A DNA stretch of 64,000 nucleotides, taken from positions 114,862,358-114,926,357 of the forward strand of contig NC_084794.1 in the NCBI RefSeq assembly GCF_963169125.1. Direction: 5' to 3'. The notes under the pieces are model-generated. The model was not told where the DNA came from. It worked only from the letters and a program-made list of their open reading frames with translations, and made no database searches. Of this stretch, positions 22,361-34,725 are shown in pieces; the first letter of the stretch is position 1; each line of letters begins with the position of its first letter. The DNA is from Humulus lupulus. Lineage: Eukaryota; Streptophyta; Magnoliopsida; Rosales; Cannabaceae. A program made the translations under genes and the position numbers.

Positions 22361-24928
22361 TGTAATGTCCCAAAAATCTTAATAAGGCTTAGTGCCTTGA
22401 TTAGGGGCCCAGGAAGGAAATATTGGAATATTATGTGTTTATATGCAAATTAATTGAATACTTATGTGATTATGTGTATTGCATGGATTATATTATTATA
22501 TGACTGATTATGCATGTGTTAACTATATTAAATGTACGAAATAGGAACGCTTTTATTTAAAGGGGCATATTTGTAACTTTGGCCCATTGAGGGTCTAATT
22601 ATGATTATACGATTAAGACGACATTATTATGTGGATATATTTGAAATATTCGGCAGAAGTCGGTCCTTTCGAGCAAGGTAGCAGTTTAGTCACAACAGGG
22701 ACTTTCACCCGGCTCATGGTGAGCCAAGGGGTATATCAGTAATTTGGTGAGTTATTGGGACTCATTAGAGTATGAATCATATTTTGGGGAAAAGTAGTGA
22801 TATTCCAGGTTTGGAAAAAATTATTGGGATTATAAGAATAATGTGAGATGGGGGTGTAAATGACAATTTTTCCCTTGAGGGGCTTGGAGAGGATTTTAAC
22901 AACGTGTGGGCATTATGGTCATTTGGACCATGGACTGCCTTAAATTAGCTGAAGCTTATTAGCTTAGCTTGAAAAAAAAAACATAATAGAACACACACAC
23001 ACTCTCTCTCGCATTTTTTTTCTCTCTCTCTAAGCTTTGGGATTGAATTTTAAGGAGATTTGGGGCTAGTTGGACGTTTTTAAAAGCTAGGACTATTAGC
23101 TCGAGTAGCAAAGGAAAGTCAATTACCTGAGTTTTGGTTCTTTTGAGTTTTGAGTTTTGATTGAGTTTAAGGTCTGTTTTGATGTTGCTGAGCTAGTGGA
23201 GCCATTATTATGGTCGAAACAAATTAAAATCATGTTTTAGGATGATTTTTGGGAAGTTGGAGATTCTTTAAATCACTAGAAATTCGAGTTAGCAGGGTTG
23301 CGGCGCAGCGCTGTTCTTGGAGCGTAGCGACCCTCATGAACTCAAAGAACAGGGGTGTGCCTCAAACCGCCTTGGCGCCGCGACGCTAGGTGGGTTGTGC
23401 CACAGTGCATGTCCAATGATTTTTGGGCTCAAGCTCTCTGACTTGTTGAGTGTCGCGGCCCTTAGTGGAGAAAAATTGGAAATTCAGTTTTGGGTTATGG
23501 GAACCCAAACCTAAGAGCTCGGGAATGGTTCTACTACCCAAGTTAGTAGAATTCAGGGTCCCGGAGGCTAGGACTTGGTCTGGAAGAATTTATTAGTTTG
23601 TTCCTAATAGTTATTACTTGTTATGAATGTGACTAGGGTGAACTGTTAAACTCAGGAGGAAAGGGTCGTACTAGGGTTCATCATACACTATTTACTCAAG
23701 ACCTGAGGTAAGAAAAATGCACCCGTTCTGTGTTTAGGGCTTGGCCTGGTTATAGAACATGGTTATAACCATGCTTAGAATGTTTTATTAAACATGTTAA
23801 TTATGTTGTGCTTACTTGAGTTAAGTAATGACTGCTTATCTGTTATGTCTGATTGAAAGGCTTGGCTTATAAGTCGATGGTGATTTGTTTTATCTGATTG
23901 AGAGGCTCGACTTATAAATCAATGGTTATCTATTATATATGATTGAAAGGCTCGACTTATGAGTCAAGATTTTATCAATTATATTCGACTAAAAAGCTCG
24001 GCTTATAAGTAGAGAATCTATCTATGGTATTTGATTAAAAGCTCGGCTTATAAGGCAAGGACTTGTTTATGGTATCTGATTTAAAGCTCAGCTTATAAGT
24101 CAAGGATCTATTTATGGTATCTAATGAAAATCTCAGCTTATTAGTCAAGGATATATCTGGTTGAAAAGGCTTTGCTTATAATTCGAGGGTTTCCGAGGCT
24201 CGGCTTACAAGTCGAGGGTTTAAAGGCTCAGCTTATGAGTCTAGGACGACAATAGCATGTTGAACGATGTCCAATGTGGTTAAGCTAACCCAGAAGTGTG
24301 ATATACACTCGAACGACCCTATGGCCGCCTGAAATAATAAGCGTCAGGTATGCTTGGCCAACTCTAAGGCTGGTTATACAGGGAATTGGGCAATGGGCCC
24401 TGGCGTGGCTCTATAGTCACTAATCTGGATTGAATGCATGCATGAGTAGGGTTATTACTGCTAGGAATGCTAATTATGATTTTTTTTTTTTTTATCTGAT
24501 GATTTACTACTTATGAGCATGATTATGTTTTATTGTTGAGCATCGCCTCATGGATGCTAAATGATACAGGAAAAGGAAAAGAAAAGTTGGACCACCCATG
24601 AGTTTGAATGCTTCAAGGACAGGGTGTACATATGCGGCCTACTCGACTGCTATGGCCGAGGGTATCAGTTGGAAGGGTTGGCCCCTGATTTTTTCGCTTA
24701 GGTCGACTTTGTATTCATTTTAAGTTTGTAACAGTTGTAAACTCTGTTGGGATCCCATGTATTGAACTCAAACTCTTTTAATGAAATGGTTGACTTTTGA
24801 CCAAAATTTTTAGTTCCTAGACCTGTGGTTTGTTTCAATTACAAATTTTAAGTTCAAATGACTCGTTTAGCGAGTTAAGCACTATTTAATTACACATTGT
24901 AATGGTCCTAGATTAGGAGGACATTACA
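22361..24928 (+). repeat. 3' LTR of Tekay-3 (2568 bp)
   Basis: It runs TGTAATG to CATTACA with pol and polypurine tract on the left. It is inserted in a copia remnant on its right. Notable contents: GCGC-rich dyads at 23296-23465, a degenerate tandem array of about nine units around GGCTCGGCTTATAAGTC (23850-24245), and a poly-T run at about 24481-24493. Confidence 0.9.
23850..24245 (+). repeat. Tandem palindromic units in the Tekay-3 LTR
   Basis: About nine units spaced about 30-60 bp, each close to the dyad CTCGACTTATAAGTCGAG (seen as GGCTCGGCTTATAAGTCGA, GCTCGACTTATGAGTCAA and similar). Both half-sites vary from unit to unit. Confidence 0.8.
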
Positions 24929-25140
24929 TATACTATCAACCACAGTTGATATATTGAGAATCTCGATACATTGTGATAATCAAGCCACTTTACCTAAGGC
25001 GTATAATTTATATCTCACATCTCATATGTCAAAACTAGTGAAAACCTAGCAGAGTCGTTCACCAAACCTCTTAAAAGAGATTTTGTTAGTTCTACATCTA
25101 GAGGGATGGGGTTGAAAATCCTAGAAATATAGATTCACCA
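24929..25140 (+). pseudogene. pol: Ty1/copia RNase H remnant
   Basis: The plus strand encodes CDNQATLPKAYN, then TSHMSKL and AESFTKPL, then a region like SSTSRGMGL. These are the terminal blocks of copia pol (C-D-N-x-A, DxxTKxL, GMG near the end). Stops and a frameshift interrupt it. Only about 70 codons remain; the left side was lost at the Tekay-3 LTR. Confidence 0.82.
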
Positions 25141-25918
25141 ATGATGACAATCCAACTTAAAGCTTGTCAATATTGATTGTAGAGTTCAATGGGTAAGAAC
25201 AAGAAATTGATAAGTGGATAGTTTCAACACTAACATATTTGTGAGTCCCATCTAGAGATGGTTAGTGTTGGTTTCTACCGGACATGAGGAATAATATTAA
25301 AGCTTTTAATGAAGTTCAGTTGAAGAGCAACAAGCATCTCTAAAGGTAGTAAAGATGTTGTAAGAACTTCACCTATGTGAACTTAGAGGTGCCGCCTCTT
25401 ATGAGAGTTGGAGTTTCTCCTCAGAATGTTCATGAATGGATGAGCACAAGGCCTTTAAAAGTGTTGAGCGTGAAAATTGGTGAAAAGAGTGGTGAAGTGG
25501 AGGTTGTTAGCCCAAGAATTGCACCCAAGAGGGAGGGTGAATTGGGTTTTTATCGATTCTTGGAAACTTTAAAGCTAAGCTATATATTTCTAGCTAGATA
25601 TGAAATTTAAGCAACAAATATATAGACAACCAATATGATATGAATAAATGAACACAAAGCACAAATGTAAATGATTGAAGGGATAGAGAAAGCAAACAAT
25701 CAATTTTACACGGTTCGGTGAAACTCGTGACCTACGTCCTTCATCATCAACGCCAACAAAGCTTTGAGTTCTACTATCAGATCAACATTATAAACTTGAT
25801 CAACCCTTTATACATTTGGGAAAGTTTTCAACCAGGTGTTTCCAAAACCTTTGACAATAGATTTTTCCCACAAGGCTCTATCATACTTTTTACACAGATT
25901 GCTTTCTATGGAGACAAG
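25141..25918 (+). other. Probable copia 3' region and unassigned sequence
   Basis: No convincing gene. A TGTTGG at 25266 after a purine-rich stretch could be the start of the copia LTR, but no end was found. The 77-codon ORF at 25377-25610 matches nothing I know. From about 25690 to 25918 it may be the 5' leader of the LINE that follows. Confidence 0.35.
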
Positions 25919-27018
25919 ATGGATAGTAATGAGGACCCTAGAAATGTGGAAGGGGTTAATGAAGATGTGGAGGAGGTTATGTCAGAATTCAATGAGGAAC
26001 ATGAAAAAAAAATAGAACAAATGAGGCAACAATTTATTGAGAACCTTTCCCCTGGAATTGGAAGCAGACATCGAGTTAAATGAAGATGTTGTTAAAACAG
26101 GAGTCCTGGCGAAGGCTTTCGGTAGTCAAAATCTCCCAAAAAATTGAGCCCATCAGATTCTAGGAGGACTATGGCAACTAAAGGGAGGCTGGAGAATGAA
26201 AACAATACAAGAGGGGTTATGAGGGATCTTCTTCGACTATGAGGAGGACTGCCGGAAGATTTTAAATCGATGGCCATGGATAGCCAAAGGCCAGCTGCTA
26301 AACATAAGAGAGTAGTCAGAGGATGGAAATTGACAATCAGTGAATATGGAGAAGGTGCTTTTCTAGATACAAGTCGATGAACTACCAACCCCGTATTTAA
26401 CCTAGGAAAACAACCCCACCATAGCCTTGAAAGTAGGCAAATACAAAGGACATGATCAAGTTAGCCGAAGGGAAACAGCGCACACGGGATATTTGAAATT
26501 CAAAGAAAAAATACTCATATCACACCAGATTCTGGCAGATTTTTTTTCTGAATATAGCAAAGGGCAGGAAAGAATGGATACAGTTTAAGTATTGTAAGTT
26601 ACCTCTAATATGCTTCAATTGTGGATACCTCTCCCATGCAAACAAGAAGTGTAGCAGGGCAAAGGCTTTTGAATACCCCCCAATCAGAAAAGTTGTTCCG
26701 GTGTATGGACCATTGATTAAGGTCGATGTTTCGATTAAAAATTGCTTTGATACAAGGGTGGTAGTGCTAAAGAGGGTGCTCAAAATGTCACTGGAAAATT
26801 CAAAAAGCTTGGAAAGGACAAAAGACTGGGGACTAACAGCCAAACGCAAACAGTGGAGAACCCAAGGTACGATGTGCTCCCAACTGGTGAGTACTCGAGG
26901 AATGCAGTCAGAGGACAGAGTGCTGACCAGACCATGCCTAGCAACAAAGTTTCCAATGTAAGCATTGAAAATCCTACTGAAGTTACGTCAACAAGCCAGA
27001 GATCAAGACTTTACCCTA
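25919..27018 (+). pseudogene. L1-type LINE ORF1 (gag-like), first part
   Basis: The start ATG at 25919 (MDSNEDPRN) leads into a short acidic, coiled-coil-like segment (EEVMSEFNEEHEKKIEQM). After several frame breaks comes a zinc knuckle, LPLICFNCGYLSHANKKC (C-x2-C-x4-H-x4-C, about 26600-26655), of the kind found at the end of plant L1 ORF1 proteins. Text continues through SRLYPIAQGKF to the DNA element inserted at 27027 and resumes after it. ORF1 binds the element RNA. It is too broken to be functional. Confidence 0.75.
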
Positions 27019-28411
27019 TTGCACAAGGGAAATTTTATGTTATATGCATGATAACTTAGTGAAATTTTTTAATAGACCAACATAAGTTATTATCCCAAAG
27101 ATAGGACAATTTCAATTTTTTAGACAAAAATACCCCTAACATTCAAACACTCATTTTCTTTCTCAATCCAAACTCTCTCTCTCTCTCTCTCTAGCATCTC
27201 TCATTCTCTCACTCTCTCTCTCATTCTAATCTTGTAGATCTTGAAAAAATACCAAAATTTTTAAAAAAAAATCATCTAAAACAGACATTTGAATGAAAAA
27301 ATATGAACTTCCAAAGTTTTCGTCAAATTTCAATATAGAGCATCGATTTTCCATTGAAATTCAATCGAACAAGCATCGCTTTGCCCAAAAATCAAGGTTT
27401 AATGATTGCATCTCAACCGCATCAAAACACCATCGAATTTGCATCAAAACATCATCGATGCACCATCAATTTTGCATCGAAACACCGTCGATTTTGTATC
27501 GAAAAAGCATCATTTTGGCCAAAAAAACAAGTTTTTATGATTGCGTCGCAAGAGCATCGAAACACCATCGATTTTGCATCGAAAAATCATCGTTTTGGCC
27601 CAAAAACAAGTTTTCATGATTGCATCATAATAGCATCAAAACACAATCGATTTTGCATTGAAAAAAAGCATCGTTTTGGCGAAAAAACAAGTTTTCATGT
27701 TTGCATCGCAAGATCATCGAAACACCATCGATTTTGCATCGAAACACCAATATAGCATCGATTTTGCATCGAAAAAGCATTGATTTTGCCAAAAATCAAG
27801 TTTCATGATTCTATCGCAAGAGCATCGAAATTGCATCGATTTTGAATCGAAAAGGCATCGTTTTGATGCAATTTAGATGCTTTTTTTATGGTGTTTCGAT
27901 GCACAATCGATGGTGTTTCGATGCTCTTGTGATGCAACCATGAAAAAAAAAAATTACCAAAACGATGACTTTTCGATGCAAAATCAATGGTCTTTCGATG
28001 CAAAATCGATGGTGCATCGATGATGTTTCGATGCAATCATGAAAACTTGAGTTTTTTCCAAAACGATACTTTTTTTATGCAATTTCTATGCTCTGCACTG
28101 AAATTTGACGAAAACTTTGGGGGTTCATATTTTTTCACTCAAATGTCAGCTTCAGTTGATTTTTTTTTTTAATTTTTGTATTTTTTCAAGATCTACAAGA
28201 TTAGAATGTTAGAGAGAGTGAGAGAGTGAGAGAATGAGAGATGTTAGAGCAAGAAAGTTTGGATTAAGAGAGAAAATGAGTGTTTGAATGTTAGGGATAT
28301 TTTTGTCTAAAAAATTGAAATTGTCATATATTTGGGATAGTAACTTATGTTGACATATTACAAAATTTTACTAAGTTATTATGCATATAACATGAAATTT
28401 CCCTTGCGCAA
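27019..28411. mobile_element. Fold-back, MULE-like DNA element (27027-28403) with 8-bp target duplication
   Basis: Terminal inverted repeats of about 320 bp (27027-27347 and 28080-28403) start GGGAAATTT and end AAATTTCCC. They are flanked by TTGCACAA (27019-27026) and TTGCGCAA (28404-28411), an 8-bp duplication with one mismatch. The interior is made of GCATCGATTTTGCATCGAAA-like units in one orientation (27330-27860) and the opposite orientation (27870-28090), so nearly the whole 1377 bp can fold on itself. There is no transposase. Long TIRs and 8-9 bp duplication point to a non-autonomous Mutator-like element, but other superfamilies are possible. ORFs in it are repeat artefacts. Confidence 0.85.
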
Positions 28412-28771
28412 TTGGGGAAGAATACCAAAGACCACTATGTAATAAGAAGCCTCGTGGAAACAACAGGACCCATGGTGGAAAAAATGGTTGAATTTCCACA
28501 TGTTAAATTGTTTAAATCACGTACTCCTCACAATTACCCTGAAGCTACATTCCTACCCTGGCCCAATAACCAAACTATGGTTGGATATGTGGAAAAACTA
28601 TTGGACCCAATGGAAGTTGATAAGTTCGAAGCCCAAAACACCATTTCCATGACCCATTGGATTTAACAGAAATAATTCATGGAAAAAGTGGACCACGAAA
28701 ATGAAATGCCTATTTATGTATCACTCCCAATTAGGGCCTATGAATGGAAGTGAGAAGTTCGATCGAGGGGA
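28412..28771 (+). pseudogene. LINE ORF1, middle part
   Basis: It continues the LINE after the DNA element (IRSLVETTGPMVEKMVEFP, then FLPWPNNQTMVGYVEKLL). It reads 84 open codons and then stops at 28664. I cannot assign a domain; the placement between the knuckle and ORF2 is by position. It is cut by the LTR at 28777. Confidence 0.55.
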
Positions 28772-30875
28772 ACAAGTGAAAGGAATTGTTCCTAGTGCGT
28801 AGCGAAAATTGCGGTAATGGTAGCATTGGATACAACAAATTTTTTGCATATAAACAACTTTATATGTGGATCATTTAATATGCAATATGTTAATCCACAA
28901 AATATGTACACGTAAAATTGATATGAAATGATTTAACTTTTGTAGCCTATCAAGAGTCATCGAATCTTTGCGTATATAATTCGATCTTCCTATCCTCGCT
29001 AGAGTACTCACACCAAGATCTCCCAAGACGTTCTCTATACCTCAAGATGTAGGTGGGCACATAGAGAACAATAATCAAATTTGTGAATCAAAAGTATACT
29101 CAACACATGAGACTCTTGATTATTGGCTATAGAGAAAGAGAGGTTGTTCTTTTGTGAGAAAATAGTGATCACTTTTACTAATACTTCAAAAACTACTACT
29201 TAACCTATTTTCTATCATATAGAATTTATAGGCATTATTATCATAATAATAATAAAAAAATAATAGTGATCATTTTAATAATAAAAAAAATAAATGATAA
29301 TCGAAGACAAAGTCTTACATTCCATTTTAAAACCATTTTTCAAAATGTTTTATTAATTAAATAATATAAAAAAATCAATAATTGATCACCATCAGTAGTG
29401 GTACATGCATAAGGCAATCCAGGATACCATATGCGTGTAACACTTCCTAAAATAAGGGATTTAATTTTTTCATACATATTTATTTTAATTAATTAATAAA
29501 TAGAAATTCAAATAAGGTATCTTCTTTTTAAGGAAAAGATAACAACTCAAATTTCAAATTTTAAAATTCAAAATTTTAATTTTCATTATCATCTTATTAT
29601 TAATTAAATAAATAATAATAGTCAAAACCGATTTTGACTATCCATATTTATCCTCTCTCACTTAAATAAAATAATTGATTAAAATCAATTTCTTTTATTT
29701 CTATATAATTTCAAAAATTGAATTAATGCAATAATAAATTGTGCAACTTCAATTATACATAAATGTATATCTATCCCGAAGAATAAATATTATCTCAAAC
29801 ATTGCATTCACAGTTTTACCCTTGTATCAACTCTTACATTGAATAGTGTTGATAAAGCCGCTCCGGGGACCTTTGGACTAATAATTCCAAGCTCTAATAA
29901 ATAATAGATTATTAACCAAAACTCTTTAATTCAATAATCATGTTTATTAATATCATGATTACTCCACTATAAATATGAGACTGCACTCTTGAGAATTAAA
30001 AACATATATTTACTGAGTACTTTATTGTAACCATAAAGTGTCCATTTATAAAAATCATTATATACAAATTAATCATCTATTGATGATTCATAATTAAGTG
30101 GGAATAAAATTATTGTTTTGCCCTTTTAATTATATCTTGTTTCCTAGTGTACCATTGACTTCACTAGTGAAGGTTACTTTATAATCTGATTATGAATTTG
30201 ACGTCAATAACCTTTTCAGTTCCAAAGGTCAACCCAATAGAGAACCATCATTAAATTGATAAGAAGGTACATATTTCATATCGGTTAAGCTATGTCCTCA
30301 ACCATATAAATCATCGAGTCCTCAGAACAATATTTCTTAGCCTAATCATTCTGACAAGTCATAATGCATGAATCAAATGGTCAAATTGCATATATAGAAG
30401 TTCATAGTAACTTCAGGATTAAGATCAGTTTGTATATGATCATCATTTGATGTGTTTTATAATACTACGAAACAATATTTAAACAAGTATTATCAAATCA
30501 CATATGGTCAAGTTTCACATACTCTCAATATGCAAAGTACCTCCACTAAAGTGTTCTACTACACTAGTAACCCACATCTAGGTCACGCGTATTCATAATA
30601 CAAATGGACCGTACTAGCGGTAATAAATCTAAATATTCCACAACTTTATTTTACTATGACCTATTTAGGTCCATTATCTCAATCTCGATCCTCTCATACC
30701 AATATGAGATTGAGACCACATAGATGAACTTGGGAATTTTCTGATATTTACTTAATATTATTAACAATAATATAGTACATAAGCTACAAATACACAATAC
30801 TTCAATTTATTTATTCATTTCATTAAAATCATTGTCAACTACAATTTCTTTAAGGGCACTATTCCCAACAACAAG
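28772..30875 (-). repeat. Solo LTR (28777-30870) with ACAAG duplication
   Basis: Plus strand TGAAAGGAATTG to ATTCCCAACA; the minus strand starts TGTTGGGAATAGTGCCC, the start of a common plant LTR family. ACAAG occurs at 28772-28776 and 30871-30875, a perfect 5-bp target duplication. No internal domain, second LTR or primer site is seen in the 2094 bp. It is inserted in the LINE. It is AT-rich and has no credible ORF. Assignment to copia is by terminal sequence only. Confidence 0.82.
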
Positions 30876-31166
30876 AACTCCCCAGATTTGAGCCTCCGTC
30901 AGAAGTGACACCCTACAGAGAAGGGAAAGGGGACCCAGAAAGCTCCACAAAGAAACCAAGCAAGTGAGTCAAGAGAAGTACATCGGAAAAAAAAATTGTC
31001 GGGGATGAGCAAACTACAGAGTAAGTCGATTCCCTTCAATCTAATGAAAGATGAACAAAAACAAAGCAATATTGAAGAAAGTTGATTTGATGTTGAAGTT
31101 TCAATTGACCCACATTTTTCAAATGGGCGAGGAGGCAGCCCTTATCAACTCCCCTCCTTCCTAATG
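30876..31166 (+). pseudogene. LINE ORF1 end and ORF1-ORF2 spacer
   Basis: A weak continuation after the solo LTR; the reading frame is poor and no domain is visible. It leads within 300 nt to the ORF2 endonuclease start, which supports one LINE running through all these pieces. Confidence 0.45.
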
Positions 31167-31395
31167 GGAGTTCTTGCATGGAATTGTCATGGGCATCTTA
31201 GAGCCCCGACAATCCAAGCATTAAAGGCTTGCATGGAATTGTATTTTCTTGATGAAAACTAAGGTGAAAGATGAAGAAATGTAGGAGCTTTGTAAAGGAT
31301 TGGATTTCAATGGGGGGGAGTTCATAGATTCAAAAGGAAAGGCATGGGTTTGTTGCTTTCTGTGGCAATGTGATGTCAAATTAAATGTTGTGGAA
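31167..31395 (+). pseudogene. LINE ORF2, start of the endonuclease domain
   Basis: The ATG at 31168 reads MGVLAWNCHGHLRAPTIQAL, the conserved first strand of the L1 apurinic-like endonuclease (usual form xxxWNCRGLxxP). After a frame break come FLMKTKVKDEEM (usual FLxETK) and GKAWVCCFLW (usual GxSGGLALLW). About 75 codons remain. The rest of the endonuclease and the whole RT are absent; an LTR fragment takes over at about 31396. Confidence 0.82.
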
Positions 31396-32120
31396 GCGGA
31401 AGTTGGTATTAACTGAGAAAAATAAGAATACGCAGCAGAATAGAATCTTTTAAAAAATTTATTAATACCAGCCAGGATCATACATATATAGATATATTAA
31501 ATAACACATAAAAGGAATAGAGATTACCTATCGTAGCCTATCAAGTGTCCTTGAATGTTTTTGTACAAATCAACGATCTTCCAATCCTTTCTGAAAGCTC
31601 ACACCTTAGCCTTCTAAGTCAATCCTCAAACACACAAGGACGTGTGTGGATACATAGGATTCAAAGGTGGGTACATGATTTACAATAATATCGATGGTTT
31701 ACAAAGATTACCGTTTCACCTTTCATGATATTGTAAATCATGTTCCCAACCATTCATGATATTGAATCTCCAAAAACAAAAGTCACTAACCTCATTATAC
31801 TAAGAAACCTTAACAAGTGAATCAAAAGATCTAATAAGCACAAACAAGAGTTCATGACTACTCAGGATTTAGACTGATCTACAAATGATCATCTACTATG
31901 ATAAGAATTAAATCTTTATGGCAAATAGTAAGTTTATAATGATAGTTAATTCATATCGGTCTTGTCATATATAATCTCTATTATATAAACTACCTTTACC
32001 AAGATGTTTATCCACATCAATAATCTGAATCTAGATTACTCGCATCCTGTATGATTAGTAAAGGACTAGTAACCATTTATTAAAGATTCCTTACTTTAAT
32101 ATGTTATTGACTATTTTATT
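31396..32120 (-). repeat. LTR fragment related to the solo LTR at 28777-30870
   Basis: The phrase around CCTATCAAGTGTCCTTGAAT (31529-31548) and the following AATCAACGATCTTCCAATCC, CTCACACC text matches 28948-29015 of the other LTR with many differences. It belongs to the same broad family. Borders are approximate, and no second end or duplication was found. No gene. Confidence 0.6.
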
Positions 32121-32337
32121 CATTGTTGTGAATATGGGTAATTGTCCCCTCAATCACCCTGCACCAAGCCACTAAGTTAGACCTCAAGATAGGAAGGTCT
32201 CTCAGGTGGGAGTCTAAGAGGGGCATCCTCGAGCGACTAAGTGTCGAGGTACAAGGGGCTCCCTATGCAAGGTCTTTCTTCAAAACTGCCTGTGAAACCC
32301 AAGGACCATACTATGCGAGGCCCGCTGAGGCACCAAG
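32121..32337. other. GC-rich repeat-element fragment, left half
   Basis: No gene. The text around ACCCAAGGACCATACTATGC resembles ACCCAAGGGCCTCACTGTGC at 34682-34701, on the other side of the solo LTR, and recalls the GC-rich repeats of the Tat-4 LTR. It is probably a piece of a Tat-type LTR into which the solo LTR went. Confidence 0.4.
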
Positions 32338-34635
32338 TGTAACGCCCTGGATAGCCAAGACCGCTACACTGTGTACTTATAAAAGTGCAGGACTTGCTAA
32401 TCAAGTCATTAGTTTGAAAACGTGTCACTAAACATGTAAGAGCTAAGGTTAAAAATGTTTTGGTCTCAAAAACTCATTTCTTATATTTATACTGTAGTAA
32501 ACATGGGATCCCATACAAGAACGAAGTTAAAGAAAGTTCACAGACTCCCAAAAGTACATGAGTAACCACTAGCTATACTAAGGCTAAACAGACAGTCTTC
32601 AGGTTCCATGTCCTTACCTAGACCTCAACCGTGGCGGCCGAGCACCTGGCTATGTACATTCTGCTCGCTAAGCTCTCCAGTCAGGGCTGATCTAACTTGC
32701 CCTTGCCTTTACCTCCACCACGTAGCACCCATGAGCCAAGTCCCAACAAGAAAACATCATAGATAACTCAAACAATGATCGCAGACAAATAGTTCAGTAA
32801 GCATGTATACCCATCAGACAATCCACAACAGTTATTCTGCATATACAATCCAATACAAGATACATTCTATCACATATAATATTCATATCACATAATATTC
32901 AAGGCCGAAAACTTAGGTCGCACCCTCTGTTTAACCCACTAACTCTGGCCCGCTTAAACCGAGCTCAGTGCATAATACGCTGTCCTCGGCTACCAGTGGC
33001 CGAGCCGCGCCCTATGCGCTAGTGAGACCCTTGGCACCCTTAGGCCGTTGGTTCACTAAATGGCTTGCATGGCATAATACCATCTTTTCAAGCATCTACA
33101 ATAGGGAGCCCTTAGTCCCGTCACATATATTCAACCAGGTGCAGTTTTCTTACCTTTAGTCTGTACGGTTATCGAATTACGAGCAACGCCCCTCAAGCAC
33201 GATTCGTTCTCGAGCCTAAGCTTTTATCACCTAGCCACAACCAAAATATAGGGTTTCATAAATACTCAAATATAGGTTTCTAGTTACAAAACTAACTCCC
33301 GGGACTCCTAGTTCCACCAAGCACGGTGGTGAAACCAAACCCGAGCACACTAGACCACTCTCCCGTGCTTAAAACCCTCAACAATTCATGTGTGCAACCA
33401 AGGGCTGCGGCCCCCAAAGCCTAGCCGCGGCCCTTCCCCAAAACAGAACCTACTCCCACGCTGAACCACACACACGTTGTGGCCCTTGCCTTGGGCGCCG
33501 CAGCACACCCCCTTTGCCGAGCCTCCTTGGCTTCTTTGCATGCTAGGGCTGCAGCGCTCTAGAACAGAGCTGCGGCCCTCCCCTTCGAACCCAAATTTTA
33601 CACCATTTCTAAGTCTGAAACCTCACCTTAAACCATCCCAAAACTTCCCAACTCTTAACCAATTAATTCCCAACTTCTTTAGCATGATCTAAACAACATA
33701 ACTCCCAGGAAAACACAGCCTAACACTCTCTAATCTCTTCCTTTCAATTTCTGAAACCCAAGTGCTATAAACACTCAAACCAGCCACTCAAACCCAATTT
33801 AAAACCTTTGAACTTGGAGTTGAATCTTACCTTTGCTGTAGAATCATTTCACCAAGCTATGGCCAAGCTAAGCTCCCAAGTTTTCCCTCTTAATTCTGCC
33901 TTAGAACATCAAAACCATACTTGTTTCAGCACTTAACTAAAACCCAGCTAGAACTCAGAATTCAACCACAGAAAATAGAGTTAGATGCTTACCTTAATCC
34001 CTGCTTTAACTCTTGATTTACTCCTGAGCCAAACCTTCAATTCCTCACTACAAATCCCAGAATTTCCAGCTAGTTTCCCTTAGTTTTCCTATGTTTCCTT
34101 TCCTTGGTTTCCCTTAAGCGTGAAAGAGAAAGCTGAGACTAAGTTTAAGTCGGTTTGTATTTTTCTTCCAAAGGCTTCCTTAAGTCTATCTCACACATTA
34201 AGTTAATCCCGAGGCTCGGGGTGCCGGAACCGTCCCCGAGGCCAAAATGGTAAAATCCCCCAATATTCCCGCCTAGACATTCTAACCTCAAATATCTCTC
34301 CATATATTTATTTTCATGACCCGATAATCCAAATTGCTACCCGCTATCTAAAATTATCCCCGACTTCTCCAAAGTCATATCTTAAACCCCATTGTGACTT
34401 TTCCCGCTATCTGACCCTAGAATCGTCTTGAGTCGTGCTCAGCGAACCTGTCCACATAATAATGTGGTTCTCACATATATCACATATCATATTACCACAC
34501 GATATAATCAGTTATCATATAAACATTATTAAACATATAATTACTCATTAAATCTCAATTATTCCATTAATGCCCTCCTAGCACACTAATCAAGGCTCTT
34601 AAGCCTTATTAGCGAATTTGGGTCGTTACACCAAG
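32333..34635 (-). repeat. Solo Tekay-type LTR (32338-34630) with perfect CCAAG duplication
   Basis: The plus strand runs TGTAACGCCCTGG to GGGTCGTTACA. CCAAG is found at 32333-32337 and 34631-34635, exactly at both ends. Length is 2293 bp and no internal region remains, so it is a solo LTR. Short hairpins lie at 32985-33090 (CTCGGC/GCCGAG, GCGC/GCGC around CCTAT, ATGG/CCAT around CATAATA). A cluster of GCGGCC and GCTGCAGC dyads lies at 33400-33585. The ORFs in it are short and unsupported. Confidence 0.92.
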
Positions 34636-34725
34636 GGCGTGCATGCCCCTCCTCAAGACTTTTTGTGTGAACTCCCGAGAGACCCAAGGGCCTCACTGTG
34701 CGAGGCCCACCTCCCAAGACTTTCG

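Noticed and set aside
27293..28036. Repetitive ORFs of 77-133 codons (FCIE, HHRF type)
   Set aside because: Products of the CATCG repeats in the fold-back element, open on both strands and with no domain.
27330..28090. Regular repeats that at first sight resemble a CRISPR array
   Set aside because: Plant nuclear context, no constant spacer length, units reverse orientation in the middle, and the array lies inside a transposon with inverted ends.
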